From NCBI GenBank assembly GCA_022036555.1, contig CM039133.1, forward strand, positions 7,285,894 through 7,349,893: a stretch of DNA of 64,000 bases. Reading direction: 5' to 3'. Under the pieces are notes generated by a model, which had not been told where the DNA came from, made no database searches, and worked only from the letters and a program-made list of their open reading frames with translations. Positions 1 to 11,034 of the stretch are shown here, piece by piece (positions within the stretch are counted from its first letter, which is position 1; every line of letters begins with the position of its first letter). The DNA comes from Microstegium vimineum (Eukaryota > Streptophyta > Magnoliopsida > Poales > Poaceae). The position numbers and the translations under genes are program-made.

Positions 1-2
1 GG

Positions 3-515
3 CATGTGGTGTTAAACGAAGCCTTATGGTCATATCGGATGGCTTGTCATGGTGCAACCAAAGTCTCGCCGTATCAGTTGGTCTATGGACATGATGCTAT
101 CCTGCCTTGGGAAATTAAAACTAGTTCTAGGCGATTATCTTTTCAAGATCAATTGACGACCGATGATTATGATATTCTGATGAAAGATGAGTTAGAGGAT
201 TTAGCAGGTCATCGGTTGAGGGCATTGATCAGCATCGAGGAGAATATGAAGAGGGTTGCTAGATGGTATGACAAGAAAGTAAAGGTAAAGGAGTTTGCCG
301 ATGGTGATCTGGTATGGAAGTTGATTTTACCGATTGGGACTAAAAGCTCTAAATTTGGAAAGTGGTCTCCTAATTGGGAAGGTCCTTATTGGATAAAGCA
401 GTCTGCTCCTGGTAATGCCTATATTTTGGAAACTCTCGAAGGAGTTGCATTCTCTAGAGCGATCAACGGTAAATACTTAAAGAAATATTACCCTAGCATA
501 TGGGTAGACGCATAG
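3..515 (+). pseudogene. pol: Ty3/gypsy pol polyprotein, integrase C-terminal end (partial)
   Basis: Open from the window edge to a stop at 513-515, about 170 residues. It begins inside the integrase core (LNEALWSYRMACHGATKVSPYQ, with YGHDAILPWEI after it), the conserved stretch just before the end of the core in plant Ty3/gypsy integrases. A basic linker follows (RVARWYDKKVKVKEF), then the small SH3-like module with GDLVWK and WEGPYWI. It ends soon after NGKYLKKYYPSIW, as Tat-type polyproteins do, with no chromodomain. Role: binding and insertion of element cDNA into the host genome. No stop or frameshift is seen here, but intactness of the upstream part is unknown. Confidence 0.85.
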
Positions 516-592
516 TGCTCGTTTGAATGCCGATGAAAAGAGAAAATCAAGTATTGCTGAGTACATTTGCCGATGTGATGGAATTTAACAAA

Positions 593-3500
593 TTACAATA
601 GGGATTGGATAACTGATATCGCACGCAGGCGAATTTGTTCTATTTCTGCTATCTCCCTAGCATCCTCATCGGCAGATCCTTCAACCGACTTGATCTTCTT
701 CTTAAGAGTGATGGCTTGTCGGGCATTGCTATCCCTCTCTTGTCGTAGAGTTTTGATGGTGTTGGGAAGTTGGGCTCTCTTCTAGCTGACATCATTCAAG
801 GATTCTTCAACCTTTCTTAGCTCAGCTTGCTGCTCTTCCTTTCTTGCCGATAGGTGGATGAATGCCTGTTCGAGATCAGTGCCGGAAGCTTCCACTTGGC
901 CGATGTTCTTGTGCTTCTCATCGGCAATTTGCTTAAACCTATGCATTTCTTCCGTAAGCTTGGATTGAGCATTCCTGTTGGCAATACGGCTTGAAACCCG
1001 TTGGTATTGCAGTCGACGGCTCTCAAGGAAGGCTGCTTGGAGGAGGATTTCTTCTGCATCGGCAGGTAGTTGGCCTTGGATATCTTTGAAGGCTGCCCTT
1101 GCCGCAGTTGAGTCCTGGACGAGCTGAGATGTATCTTGCTGCAGCAGAGAGAGCAGTGCTTCAAGTTTGGATTTGACCTCTGTCGATAAGGTTGGAGCAG
1201 AGCTTTCCTCGTCCTCGTCCTCATCGGGAACATTGATAGCAAAAGAGAACAGGCTGTCTGCTCGAGCGGGGCCTTGGTGTTCATCTTCGTCCTGGAGGTT
1301 GAGGCCGAAGGAAAAGAGGCTATCTGGAGAGTCTTGGGCCTGAAAAAGAAGAAGTTAAAATGTGCCGATCATAAGATTATACTATGAATTTTTAAGTGAC
1401 CGACTTACCATCTTGAAGCGAATTTCTTGCCGAGGACTTGGCATACTGGATGGTCCAGCTTCGTCCTGGAGATTGGCAGCAGTTGCCGATGAGTGAGCTT
1501 CTGCTTGGGGAGTGGTTGTTGCCATTGGTGCTGGCGGCATCGTTGCTGGCGTTGCCTCCGCTGTGGTGGCCGGCTCCTGTGGTGGCGACACCGTTCTCTC
1601 ATCGGGGATTTCGGCTGGTGCCGATGCCGATGTCGCCTCCGCTGCTGCAGCGGATGGAGTTGTCTCCTAATCAGGGATGTCATCTAGTGGATGATCAGGG
1701 ATTGGATCCGATGACGGTCCTGCTATTGGCGCATTGGCAGTTGGTGGTGCAACTGGAGCCGATGGCGAAGATGGGGTAGTTAGCCTCAGACGCCTTTTCT
1801 TCCTTGGCGCGGCAGCAGGAGATCTGGCCCGTTTCGACGAAGACTGGGGGGCATCGGCAGCAGGACTTGATGCTTGAGTATTTGAAGCAGCTGCGGATGA
1901 CCTCATTGCCTGAAAATATAATGCAAGTTATACAAAATAAAATGTTGCCGATAAAACAGTATGTAATTGGTATGAGTGAAGATGAGTTTACTGCAAAAAC
2001 CCGCGTCAGGGCAGCAGCAGCGGCCGATGTAGCCTTGGTTTTTGCAGGCGTCGGTGTGGGTACCTGTTGAGGGGTGAAGGCAGCTAGCGTGGGGGCCTTA
2101 TTGCCGATGAGTGAGATAGGGTTCATCATCTGGAGATTAAAGGGCTTGCCACTCCTGCTCATCGGGGGAATCGGATCGTCAACCTGTTGAGTATAAAGCG
2201 GTCAGATGCCGATGATAAGAATAAAGTAATGAGGAATGCATCGGAATGAAAAGCTTACCGCATCGTCGGGAATGACGTGATTGACGTCAATTATATTCCA
2301 ATAGTAGTGCGATGACTTGGCAAACAATTGATACCTCCATTCTTGCCACCAGGACTTGTACTCATTCGTGATGAAGGAAGTTGGTGACCAGGAAGACAGA
2401 TCAATATCTGACATATCGGCACTAGGGGAAGGTTGACGACTTTGTTCCAGTCTATGGCGCCGAAGATGGTCTTCCTTGGTTTCACCACCTTGGAGTAGCA
2501 GAGTTTGATCGGCAGTTGGCCAAATGCCAGTTGTCTTGCCGCTGCCGATGGATAGTAAAACTCGTAGGATGGAGGGGCATTCTTCCCGGATCCGAAGATG
2601 TTCACTGGAATAGCTAGGGGTACGATCCTTGCCTTCAGGATTGTTTGATTCTGGGGCACATTCCCATCGGTAAGGTTGAACAGCAGCGGGAATCGGTTGT
2701 CTTCATCAACGTATGGCCACCAAAGCCGTTCCAATGCAGGGATTCCGTTGTAGAATTTCTGGAAGAAGAAGCCAAACTGTTCTGCATCGGCATCGGTCCC
2801 TGGCAGCACTATGATGGCTTCTCCGAAGTTGAGTGGAGAACGAGTTGCCGATTCATCATCCTTGTATCGGTGGTTTTCCGATACGTCCCTCGGGAATTGT
2901 TGAGCGAACAAGTCAAATTGAAGCGCTTTATACATGTGTGCGTTCCGCCACAAGTTGATGAACCACCAGAGACCCCCAAGATTGCCGATGGGCTCACCTA
3001 GCACTAGCTTCTGGGATACTTGATACAAGAGACGGTATACCGATCCCAGAAGGTATCTGCCTAAGGGAAGCCTTGTTCCATCGGCAAAGAGTTCAGCTGC
3101 CGGAACGTGCATAGTGGTGGGTCCGATTGCCCTGCCGCAGAAGATGAATTTCTCCAGCCACATGTTCAGGAAGGTGGCGTGCTCTCTCTGCCCTACCGAT
3201 CCGGTCTTTTGGTGTTCTTGGATGTAACCGGTCCAACCGCCGATGTTTCGTGTATTCACTCTAAGTTCGGCTTTCCGATGGAATAAAGTCGAGACATCAT
3301 CGGAAGAGACGTCAAGGCCGGTCAGCATGTGTACATCAGCAAGTGTAGGGGTGGCTGGTCCATGTCGGAATAGGAAGGCGTTCATGCTGTCAGACCAGAA
3401 ATAGGAGGCCGCCATCAGCATGTTCTCGTTCTTTTCCATATCGGCAATGGAAAGCCTGATGCACTGATCCAAATTGCGCTCTTGCCAATAGACTTGCTGC

Positions 3501-3858
3501 GTCCTAGAGACCCTAAGGTACCAGTTCTTCCACCCTTTGGTGGGCTTGGGCCATGACCGGAAAGCATCTTTCCATAATCCTAAACCGAAGCATTCAGATC
3601 TAAAAGGGATCCGGTTGGTTTCCACATTGATCAAATAGCTGGGGTCAGGATTCCCCATTGGGCCTAAGCAGGTGAAGCTAGATTGTTCAAGGGGGATCAC
3701 TACCTTGTTGTACAATTCCTAGGGTTCGAGAAGAAAAAAAGGAAAGAATCATAAAAGGAAAGGGGAAGATTCTGGATTCATGCGGAGAAGGAACTAGCAG
3801 GATATTGGATGAGGAAGAAAGAAGATTTTACCTTGGGGATGTCGACTTGGATCGCCAT
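593..3858 (-). pseudogene. Antisense gene of the Tat element: plant mobile domain protein with coiled-coil C-terminus, 5 exons, decayed
   Basis: Reconstructed on the minus strand as exons 3858-3832, 3718-2259, 2183-1992, 1909-1409 and 1339-593, all with GT-AG borders. Exon 1 encodes MAIQVDIPK and joins in frame to ELYNKVVIPLEQ. Exon 2 is a plant mobile domain (PMD, 'aminotransferase-like'): WYLRVSRTQQVYW, the LIPRLIW-like SIADMEKNENM and FLFRHGPATPTLADVHMLTGL. Exons 3-4 are low-complexity (Ala/Pro/Ser) with a basic KRARSPAAAPRKKRR patch, a possible nuclear signal. Exon 5 is a long charged helix, likely coiled coil, ending at a TAA at 593-595. Damage: a frameshift near 2425-2430, an in-frame TAG at 1667-1669 and an in-frame TAG at 782-784; reading frames continue on both sides of each. 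PMD proteins occur both as host genes and as TE passengers; function in the element is unknown. Confidence 0.75.
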
Positions 3859-4260
3859 TGGAGCTGAAGGGGTTCTTGCGGTTCGTCCTTGGATTGGGGA
3901 GAGATCTGTTGCTCGAGCTCAAACAGACGCTCTTCGGAGGCCCCGCCGGAGGTTGAAGATGAAGGCACGGTGTGAAAGTGAAAGTGGACTCAGGGTAAAA
4001 AGTAGATTGGATCCTGGTAACTATTATAGGCCTGAACCAGGGGTATTTTGGGGTTTCGGTTCACACTGTGCAGGAATGTGGAGAGGCCTGCGGTGGATGT
4101 GCGCGATAATCAAGGAGATTTGCAACTGTTTGTGCTACAATCGAGGGATTTTATTAATAAATTGCGATCCTGCGCGCGGAGGATCGAGGAAACTGTGCAT
4201 TTATCTCGGAGGTAACGGCTACAGTAGAGAGAATTTCGGCGCGTAAAGATTATACACTCC

Positions 4261-4276
4261 GAAACTGGGGGGCATG
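4261..4276 (+). other. Polypurine tract of the Tat element
   Basis: A purine-rich run (AACTGGGGGGCATG) lies immediately before TGTTGACACC. That is the expected position for the primer of plus-strand cDNA synthesis in an LTR retrotransposon. Confidence 0.7.
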
Positions 4277-5396
4277 TGTTGACACCGTTTTTCGGCACGT
4301 GTCAAATGAGCTAAGACTTGTGTTGATCAGCAGGCGTTTTCCATCGGCATCGGGAAGTTATGAGTCAGTATTGCCGATGGGAGTGTGCTGTGGATTGACT
4401 AAGTGTGCTGCCGATGGAAGTCAGAAGCCTCAGATGTTGCCGATGGAGGCTGGATGATCCTTACCGACAAGGATTAATTGGTGAAGTCAAGTGGCCTAAG
4501 CTACTAGGTTGCTAGTGCCAATTGACGATGAAGAGATGTTGCCGATGTCGATTGCTGATAGGGATTGATTGGTGAAGACAAGTTACCAGTACAAGGTTGC
4601 CAATCGAGAAGTGCTGCCGATGCTGATGGGCATGGGGTGCCGATGAGTACAGGGTGACTTAGCGCTTGATATCAGCAGAGGACTACAGGTGGCCAAAGAA
4701 GGAAGTTGTGGATTGAAGGGATCTGCCGATGAAAAGTTTCCATCAAAGGAAAGACATAAGGAAACTGGTGATTTTATACCAGTATTATTATAGCAGTTTG
4801 AGTCCGACTCTTGCATGAGTCGTTTGTTTTCCTTTAAAATAGATGTATTTATTTAGGAAAATAATATTGTTATTTTAGATCCGACTCCTGCGCGGGTCGG
4901 TTTCCTTAAAGTTAGGAGTTTGTTTTAGGAAAGGTACGAGTCGTGCCTCTGTACAACTCTCCATGCGAGAGTATAAATATGTGCCCGAGGGCTACGTGTA
5001 TCATATGAATCCAATATCAAACAAACCAATTTTACTCTTATTCTACTTTTTATGCAATTTACCCTTTTTTGCATTAGTTTTACCTTATCAACGAGTTCTT
5101 CAAGTTTCGACAGCTGCATCATCCTGATCTCCGTCAAATTCTTGCAAGTTCCGCGTGGGAGTACCTCTAAGCTTTGGCATCCGGGCGTATCGCTGTTGCC
5201 TCGTTCAGCTCTGCTCTAGTTATCCTGATCAAGTCTCAATCCCAGCATCCGGGCGCATCGCCGTTGTCTGGATTGAATTTTGTTCTAGTTATCGTCCTTG
5301 TCGATTAACTGGTCAAATCGACTGGCACGCCTCCAGATATCGAATTTCGGGTATAAGCCCGAGTTATTCGCAGATCTTGACGCTTTTTTGGCAACA
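4277..5396 (+). repeat. 3' LTR of the Tat-type element (about 1.12 kb)
   Basis: Starts TGTTGACACC next to the polypurine tract and ends ...GGCAACA, giving short inverted TGTTG/CAACA ends. The right border is inferred from that terminal symmetry, since the 5' LTR is not in the window. The LTR contains a TATA box (4971-4980) and several copies of the TGCCGATG motif shared with the internal region. Confidence 0.7.
4971..4980 (+). promoter_or_regulatory. TATA box in the Tat LTR
   Basis: GTATAAATAT about 700 bp into the LTR, followed by GC-richer sequence. This is a plausible U3/R promoter; no transcript evidence is available here. Confidence 0.5.
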
Positions 5397-5667
5397 ACTT
5401 CGATATACTTTTGCAACATCTAGATTAAATACATGAAACATGCAGATAAAACATCTAAAACATTTGAATCCTAGACTATGATTTCAGCGCAGCCACGAGG
5501 AGGGCAGCGCGAGCATGTACGGCTAGCTCGGCGTGGGCCTGCTCGTGAACCCCGTGGACAGGGCGAGCAAAAATCCAGCAACAGCAGGCTGTAAGCAAAG
5601 CGAGCAGCGACAAACAAGCTAGTAATGGCACGAAGTAACAAACAGCAAGAATCCAACAGGGTAGTGG

Positions 5668-5822
5668 CTTTTAAGCCATCCTCAATGTGAGTTTCATATC
5701 CTATTTTTTAATGTTCTAATGTTTTAGAAACAATGCTCTCTATTTTTATGAAAATTTTATTATTTCTCTTCATAAATAGAATGTGATGTGCCCATAAAAC
5801 TCCCATTGAAACTGATCTTAAT
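5668..5822. mobile_element. Decayed MITE (small DNA transposon), superfamily uncertain
   Basis: The left end CCTCAATGTGAGTTTCAT and the right end ATAAAACTCCCATTGAAACT form an imperfect inverted repeat around an AT-rich core. This resembles the GAGTTTCAT.../ATGAAACTC MITEs common in grass genomes. No clear target duplication was found. Confidence 0.4.
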
Positions 5823-5867
5823 GTGAAGCGAACGGAAACAACTAATGTGAAGCGAACAGAAACAACT
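5820..5867. repeat. 24-bp tandem duplication (2 copies)
   Basis: Two adjacent copies of AATGTGAAGCGAAC(G/A)GAAACAACT differ at one base. Confidence 0.8.
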
Positions 5868-7157
5868 GTAGTGTAAGCGCTAGCGTGCGTGGGGCCGACG
5901 GGTGGCAGGCCAATGTGGATCCTGTGCGATTGCGTTTTTTCTTCACGTGGGCCAGAGAGGGTGCTGGTTATTGATGATGCACGCACCTAACTGAATAGGA
6001 AGCGGAGACCCGTGCACCCGGGCAGACCACTTGGAAGCGGCGCCGAGTCGGAAAGACAGGAGCGTCTGTGCGTCCGTCCGGACGTCCTCACGACAGCATT
6101 ACCACAATTGCTATCTGGGAAGACAGGAGCGTCCGTCTCTGAAGACGATGGAAGCAGAGAGGATGACGCTGAAGAAGTTGGCTACTGCTGGCAGTGGCAA
6201 GGGTTTGAAAGATGTTGGGCCAGCTCGTCGCGGAACGTCAAGGGCCCGTAGATCGAATGTCCGCTTTGTTGGGCCAAGTAATCTGCCCTACTTCTCTATC
6301 CATGTTCTTCTCCTTTTTCTCACCTCTCCAACCTCTCTTCCTTTCCTTTCCTTTCCGTGAGCGAGCGAGTGCGTTGTTAATTAACAGAATAATCAGCCAA
6401 CAATGATCACTTCATTCCGGGAGATTTAACTTTTTACCATTATAACAAATGGCATATCTCCGATTCTCACATTAAGAATGGCTCCTACAAATTTATCATC
6501 CTTAGAACGAAACTCTTATAACTTTACCAAAAACGTGTGCATGGCATGCCACATCACGGTGCCAGCGTGGAGGTACACTGCGAAAAGACGAGGTTGCCTC
6601 TGCCCTCCTTCTCTCTCTCCCTCCCTGACAGTTGGGTCTCACATCTCCCTCTCACTGTCACATGGGGTCCCACTTGTCAGCTTCATCTCCAACCTCCAGC
6701 AGAGGAGAGGGAGAGAGCAGAGAGTGATGCTGAGGTAGAGCTCACCCACGGTCGTGGCTCCCGCGCCGCCGGGGCGGAGCTTGCCCGCGGCCGGGGCTCC
6801 CCCACCGTCGGGTCCGAGCTCTCCTGCGGCCAGGGCCCGCGCATGCTGAGGCGAAGCTCGCCCGCCACCGTGGCTCTGGCGCTGTCAGGCCGAGCTCGCC
6901 CGCGGTAGGTGCCTTGGTTCATCAACGCGGCACTGAGCCACGTCGTGGCCCCGTCTGCGTCGTTGTCATCTCCGTCTTCTCTCCTTGAAAATAAGGAAAC
7001 CCTTTGGAAACAGATGACAGGGATAGCAGAGGCAGAGTGCCTCTCGATCCGTCCCCCCTCTTGAATTAACATGGTTTTTGCAACGATCATATGATTTGCG
7101 ATTCTTGAATCACCTGCCTGAGCTTGCCACATCCAGGTTCAGTATGTTGCCATTTTA

Positions 7158-7459
7158 GGCCTCGTTCGGCAACTCAGGAATCATTCTCCGCCATTATTTA
7201 TTACAGGGAAGGATTGAGTTGTTCCATCCGTGTCACTCAAACCAGATGAAAAATTGATTCTGTGGCATTGCAGACCTATGATGGTGCGGCTCTGTTCCGG
7301 GCTGTGAGGGAGGGAAAAGATTAGAATCGACCAGATTTTGTTACGTGCCTGATTTAACCGAACAGTCATTTCTCTTCTCACCCGATTTCAAACCGGGCCA
7401 GATCATTCTAGGCGGAACGGGCCACAGTCCAGGTTGTTCCTGTTGAAATGAACAAGGCC
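7158..7459. mobile_element. PIF/Harbinger (Tourist-like) MITE, 302 bp, TTA target duplication
   Basis: The terminal inverted repeats GGCCTCGTTC and GAACAAGGCC are flanked by direct TTA on both sides (7155-7157 and 7460-7462). A 3-bp TTA duplication with GGC-starting ends is diagnostic of PIF/Harbinger MITEs. There is no coding content. Confidence 0.7.
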
Positions 7460-7487
7460 TTATTCGGTAGATAGAATATCTCAAGGG

Positions 7488-7503
7488 AAACCAACCAGTG
7501 GCG
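7488..7503. repeat. LINE target-site duplication, left copy
   Basis: AAACCAACCAGTGGCG recurs at 10969-10984, right after the LINE's A-run. The first As of the right copy are ambiguous with that tail, so the certain shared part is 14 bp. Confidence 0.9.
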
Positions 7504-7713
7504 AAACTGACCGACGAGGATATCTACAGAACTGAAATGTGTCGTGTCAAGGAAGGCGTCTCCGGGTGACGGAGGTCCTCATCGTCGGCGGGATCCCGGT
7601 CATCAAAAGGCCGTCTGCCGGAGACCCCAGTCAGAGAGAGAGGCGTCCCTCCTCGGGCGTCTCTCCTTGGAAAAGGGGCAGGCGACCTTTGGAGCCGATG
7701 CGTCATCTCGAGG

Positions 7714-9141
7714 GTGCGACAGGTGGAAGCTAGGCTCCCATGGCGGGTCCAGGGGCAGTTGCGGGTATCTCCCAGACCGCCTAACCGAAACCCGCTCTCA
7801 GAAGACGACGAAATACACGAGTTCTGGGGCCAGCTGTGGGCTTACCCCAAATCGAATCCAACGTCTCCCAAAACTAGGGTTCGTCTGGAGAAGGGCGAGA
7901 ACCTAGTTTGTGTGCGACGAGATCTCTGGTTAGCCAAATCCTTCCAACCTCCAGACTATTATCCGGTTGGTGCAAAAGATGTTTGTTCTTCATCACCAGT
8001 GAAGCTTAGTTTGGCGGATTTGGCATGGGGAATCGGAGAGAGGAGAAGCTTCGTTAGTGTGGTGAAAGCTTCCACGGCGGGATGGGGAAGAGGCCAAGGC
8101 CCGAGACCCAGGAACTCAAAAGAGGAGTGGGTGGCAGGGGGACGGAGGAGGATGGCAATACCCGCCTCCCATGCCGCCGCCACCAAATTTCTTCAATCAT
8201 CCGCACCAGCCATATGGATTCTTCCACAACCAACCTCCCATGATAGGAATGCAATACCCTCCCCACCCTGGGAACTTCAATCGAAGGCAGGAGGGTCCTA
8301 GGCCACGGGGAGGAGGGCAACAGGGGAGAGGTCGTGGTAGATACCAACAGCCTGCAAAGGAGACCCCGGCCCCGACCCCTGAAGTGCAAAGAGCAACGAC
8401 AATCAATCCTGTTAGAGAGCTTGAGAAGGACCCTGAAGGGAAGCTGAAAACGATAGAAGAAGGAGAAAACCCAGGCAATGCTCTAGTAAGGAACATTCAT
8501 GTGGTCTGTTTCAATTGTGGGATGGTGGGTCATCTTAGCTCTGCCTGCAAGAGATCCAAGGTCTGCTTCATTTGCCAGAAGTCTGATCACATTGTTGATC
8601 TCTGCCCTGAATGGAAGAAACCACCTGAAGCTGCTCAGTACTATGGGAGTGCTAATAGAGGTCTAGGTTTTTATCATATAGATGTGGGGGCTAGAGGTAA
8701 CAGGTTCAAGCATTGGGATGGAATGGATAATCTTGGTGTTCTATCTATAGAAGATGGGGAGATTGAGGAAAGTTGAATCCTGGAAAGCCTCAAAGAACTT
8801 TTTGACACTGAATGGCCATGGCAGCTGAAGAGAATAGGTGATGCTAGGTTTATCATCAGGTTCCCCCCCAGACAGAAAGGTAGATAAGTTGGTGATTGGT
8901 AAGGCTACTCTCTTCTATCTCAACAAAGCTAAGGTGGTTGGGTCTCTCAGCGTGTGGAATGGTGAAGTGGAACCTATTGGGAGTCTGTCTGAGGTCTGGG
9001 TTCAGGTGGAAGGCATTCCCCCCAAAATGGGTGGATTGGGATACTCTGAGAGAAGTAGCATCAAGTGTTGGCCTAATGACTGAAGTAGATTGGCATTCTC
9101 TCTTTAACAGTTTCTTCAGCATTGCAAGGATCAAAATTTAG
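7714..9141 (+). pseudogene. LINE ORF1 (DUF4283-like / zinc knuckle RNA-binding protein), broken
   Basis: The upstream part (7900-8170) and the main open stretch (8171-8776) are in different frames. The main stretch is proline/glycine-rich (QGRGRGRYQQ) and then carries two CX2CX4HX4C knuckles, CFNCGMVGHLSSAC and CFICQKSDHIVDLC. A TGA at 8774-8776 interrupts it. The frame continues as ILESLKELFDTEWPW, shifts at a C-run near 8863, and resumes with a DUF4283-like stretch (VWVQVEGIPPK). Another shift comes near 9035, before DWDTLREVASSVG. In LINEs this protein packages the element RNA. Three or more lesions make it non-functional. Confidence 0.75.
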
Positions 9142-9481
9142 TGCAAAGACACATCAAGGATTCCCAAGAAGAGGATTTTTGTCCTTCAAAAGGGTTTATA
9201 TGTGATCTCTTTCATGACTGAGGGTTTTGCTCAGGAAGATAAATCTTCTGGGGATGAGTCTGAGAAGGGAGATGAAGATATTGATCCAGAAGTAGAAGAT
9301 CTGCTAGATGAGGAAAAGAAAGGGAAATAGAAAGGAAAGGATACTGGACCTGCTGAAGATGGTATCAAGGAAACTCAAGCTGGTCAAAGCTCTTCCCCTT
9401 CTCAAGGAAGGAAGGATTCTACCTTTTGTCCTTTCTCAAATTCCCAAAGTGGGCTTTAAAAATCCTCAATCCCATATGGGA

Positions 9482-10636
9482 AATTGTCTCTGGAACGACA
9501 GTGAGAACCACCATAAGTATCACTTAGCTAATTGGGAGGTAGTTTCCATGTGTTAACAATTTGGTGGGTTAGGCATCCCAAATCTGAGGGATCTTAATAT
9601 TAGTCTGTTGGCTTCTTGGTTAAGAAGGTACAACAATGATAAGGATAAGCTCTAGAAAGAGCTGGTAGACTATAAGTATGACACCAAAAATCCAAACATT
9701 TTTCTTGCTAGGTCGAGTGGAGCCTCTAGTTTCATTAAAGGCTTCATGTGGGCAGTCCATGCTGCCAAAATGGGCTATAAATGGAAGGTTAGAAATGGCA
9801 AGAAAATTAGGTTTTGGGAAGACTTTTGGCTTGGCTCTTCAAGCTTAGCCATTCAGTTCTGGTCTCTATATAGGATAGTTGTTGAGAAGAACAAAACCAT
9901 CTCAGATCTTTGGGATGGGAGCACCCTTAAATGCTCTTTTAGGAGAACTATTACTCAGGATCTTTATAGAACTTGGCTAGAGATTTTAGAGTTAGCCTCG
10001 ACTATTCATTTTACTAAAGGGGAAGACACTATGATTTGGCAGTTCACCTCTAAAGGGATCTATTCTTCGCAATCCCTGTATAGAGTAATTAACTTTAGAG
10101 GTATCCAGCCGGTACATGTTTCGGCTGTTTGGAATCTTAAAATCCCCCCTAGAGTTCACTTCTTTCTCTGGCTTGTTATTAATAACAGAACTCTAACTAG
10201 GGATAACCTGGCCAAGAGAAGGAAGTTAAAGGATCAGAAGTGCTTGTTCTGCTTAACAGAAGAATCAGTTCAACACCTCTTTTTTGATTGTGTGGTGGCT
10301 AAACGTTGTTGGTATTATTGTTCTTCTATCTTGAATACTAGGGATATTAGGAATATAGTAGACTTAGGTACCTTTTGGTTAAGTAATAAGAAATACTTGG
10401 TGTTGAATATGATCACTTCTGCTATCCTTTGGTGTATTTGGAAACTCAGGAATGAGATTTGTTTTCAGAATGCAGGCTGGCAGAGTACGGAAATGCTCTT
10501 GTACAGAATCTGCACGGTGCTGCAGAATTGGGTGATTCTGTGCCCTCAAGAAAGGAGGGATCAGCTGGTGGCTTTCATAAAAAATCTCAAGGGAGCAGCA
10601 AAGGAGGTGCTTTGGCTACCTTGGGTGACAACCTGA
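9482..10636 (+). pseudogene. LINE ORF2 C-terminal fragment (end of reverse transcriptase, zf-RVT domain)
   Basis: KYHLANWE (9515) and FGGLGIPNLRDLNISLLASWLRR (frame from about 9560) match the stretch just after the plant LINE reverse transcriptase. The longest open part (9746-10636) has KWKVRNGKKIRFWEDFWLG, then the zf-RVT region: W-KIPPRVHFFLWLV, C-CLTEESVQHLFFDC and AILWCIWKLRNEICF. Upstream endonuclease and RT catalytic motifs are missing; the join to ORF1-derived sequence is near 9470-9500. In-frame stops occur at the TGT-TAA near 9555 and at CTC-TAG near 9653. Inactive. Confidence 0.8.
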
Positions 10637-10968
10637 AGGGTAAAAGTGGAGATGCTGAGACGTTCCTGGGAAATGGCTTGATGACCAGCAAGTTCTTGAA
10701 GATGGAGGCCTAGAAGGAAATCTGGTGCTGGTGGGTCGTGCAGTTTGTGTGCCACGTGAAGCGTTTCTGTGTCTCTCTTAGTTTTTTGTCTTAGTTCTGT
10801 TTGTCCTGGTGTTGGTGGCTAAGTAAAACTGATTGGTGCGGCTTTTCCTTCCCCAGTTACCGGCGTGTACTGGGCATTCTAACTGTTTTGGAACCTATGC
10901 TATAAACCGTTTCCTGGTGGTCTTTTATTCAATATAAGGTCGGGGCTGTTGCCCTTGAACTCTAAAAA

Positions 10969-10984
10969 AAACCAACCAGTGGCG
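10969..10984. repeat. LINE target-site duplication, right copy
   Basis: Matches 7488-7503 and directly follows the LINE's A-rich end. Removing the LINE restores a continuous CCAACCAGTGGCGGAGC stretch. Confidence 0.9.
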
Positions 10985-11034
10985 GAGCTTCATAGTGGCC
11001 CATCACTGCCGGTTTTGTTTGGGCCGGCAGTGAT

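Larger units (their letters stand above)
1..5396 (+). mobile_element. Ty3/gypsy (Tat-lineage-like) LTR retrotransposon, 3' portion
   Basis: The window opens inside pol (end of integrase, stop at 515). It continues through a long 3' region holding an antisense multi-exon gene (593-3858), a polypurine tract abutting 4277, and a 3' LTR (4277-5396). An extra ORF antisense to gag-pol, between pol and the 3' LTR, is a known feature of Tat-lineage elements such as maize Grande. The lineage call rests on this layout and on the TGTTGACACC LTR start, not on a full pol sequence. The 5' LTR and most of pol lie outside the window, so the target duplication cannot be checked. Confidence 0.85.
5397..7154. 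other. Unassigned intergenic DNA with MITE-like pieces
   Basis: No gene recognised. The short open frames at 6012-6908 are GC-rich or pyrimidine-rich, mutually overlapping and match no family I know. A CT-rich tract lies at 6300-6360 and another at 6600-6680. A MITE-like fragment (5668-5822) and a small tandem duplication (5820-5867) are listed separately. Confidence 0.5.
7504..10968 (+). mobile_element. L1-type LINE, internally deleted, about 3.5 kb
   Basis: Bounded by the 16-bp duplication at 7488-7503 and 10969-10984, with a short 3' A-run at 10964-10970. It holds an ORF1 region with two CCHC knuckles and the C-terminal part of ORF2. The apurinic endonuclease and the catalytic reverse transcriptase core are absent. 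The intact duplication shows the loss occurred after insertion or in the source copy, not by 5' truncation. The 3' UTR ends in TATAAGGTCGGGGCTGTTGCCC and a short A-run, typical of plant LINEs. Confidence 0.85.

Noticed and set aside
817..1284. 155-codon minus-strand frame starting MNTKAPLEQ
   Set aside because: A different minus-strand frame over the same bases joins in frame to the upstream PMD exons and gives a coherent charged helix; this frame does not.
7463..7487. Left TIR of the CACTA element upstream of the LINE
   Set aside because: No CACTACTAC-like sequence is present between the MITE and the LINE target duplication.
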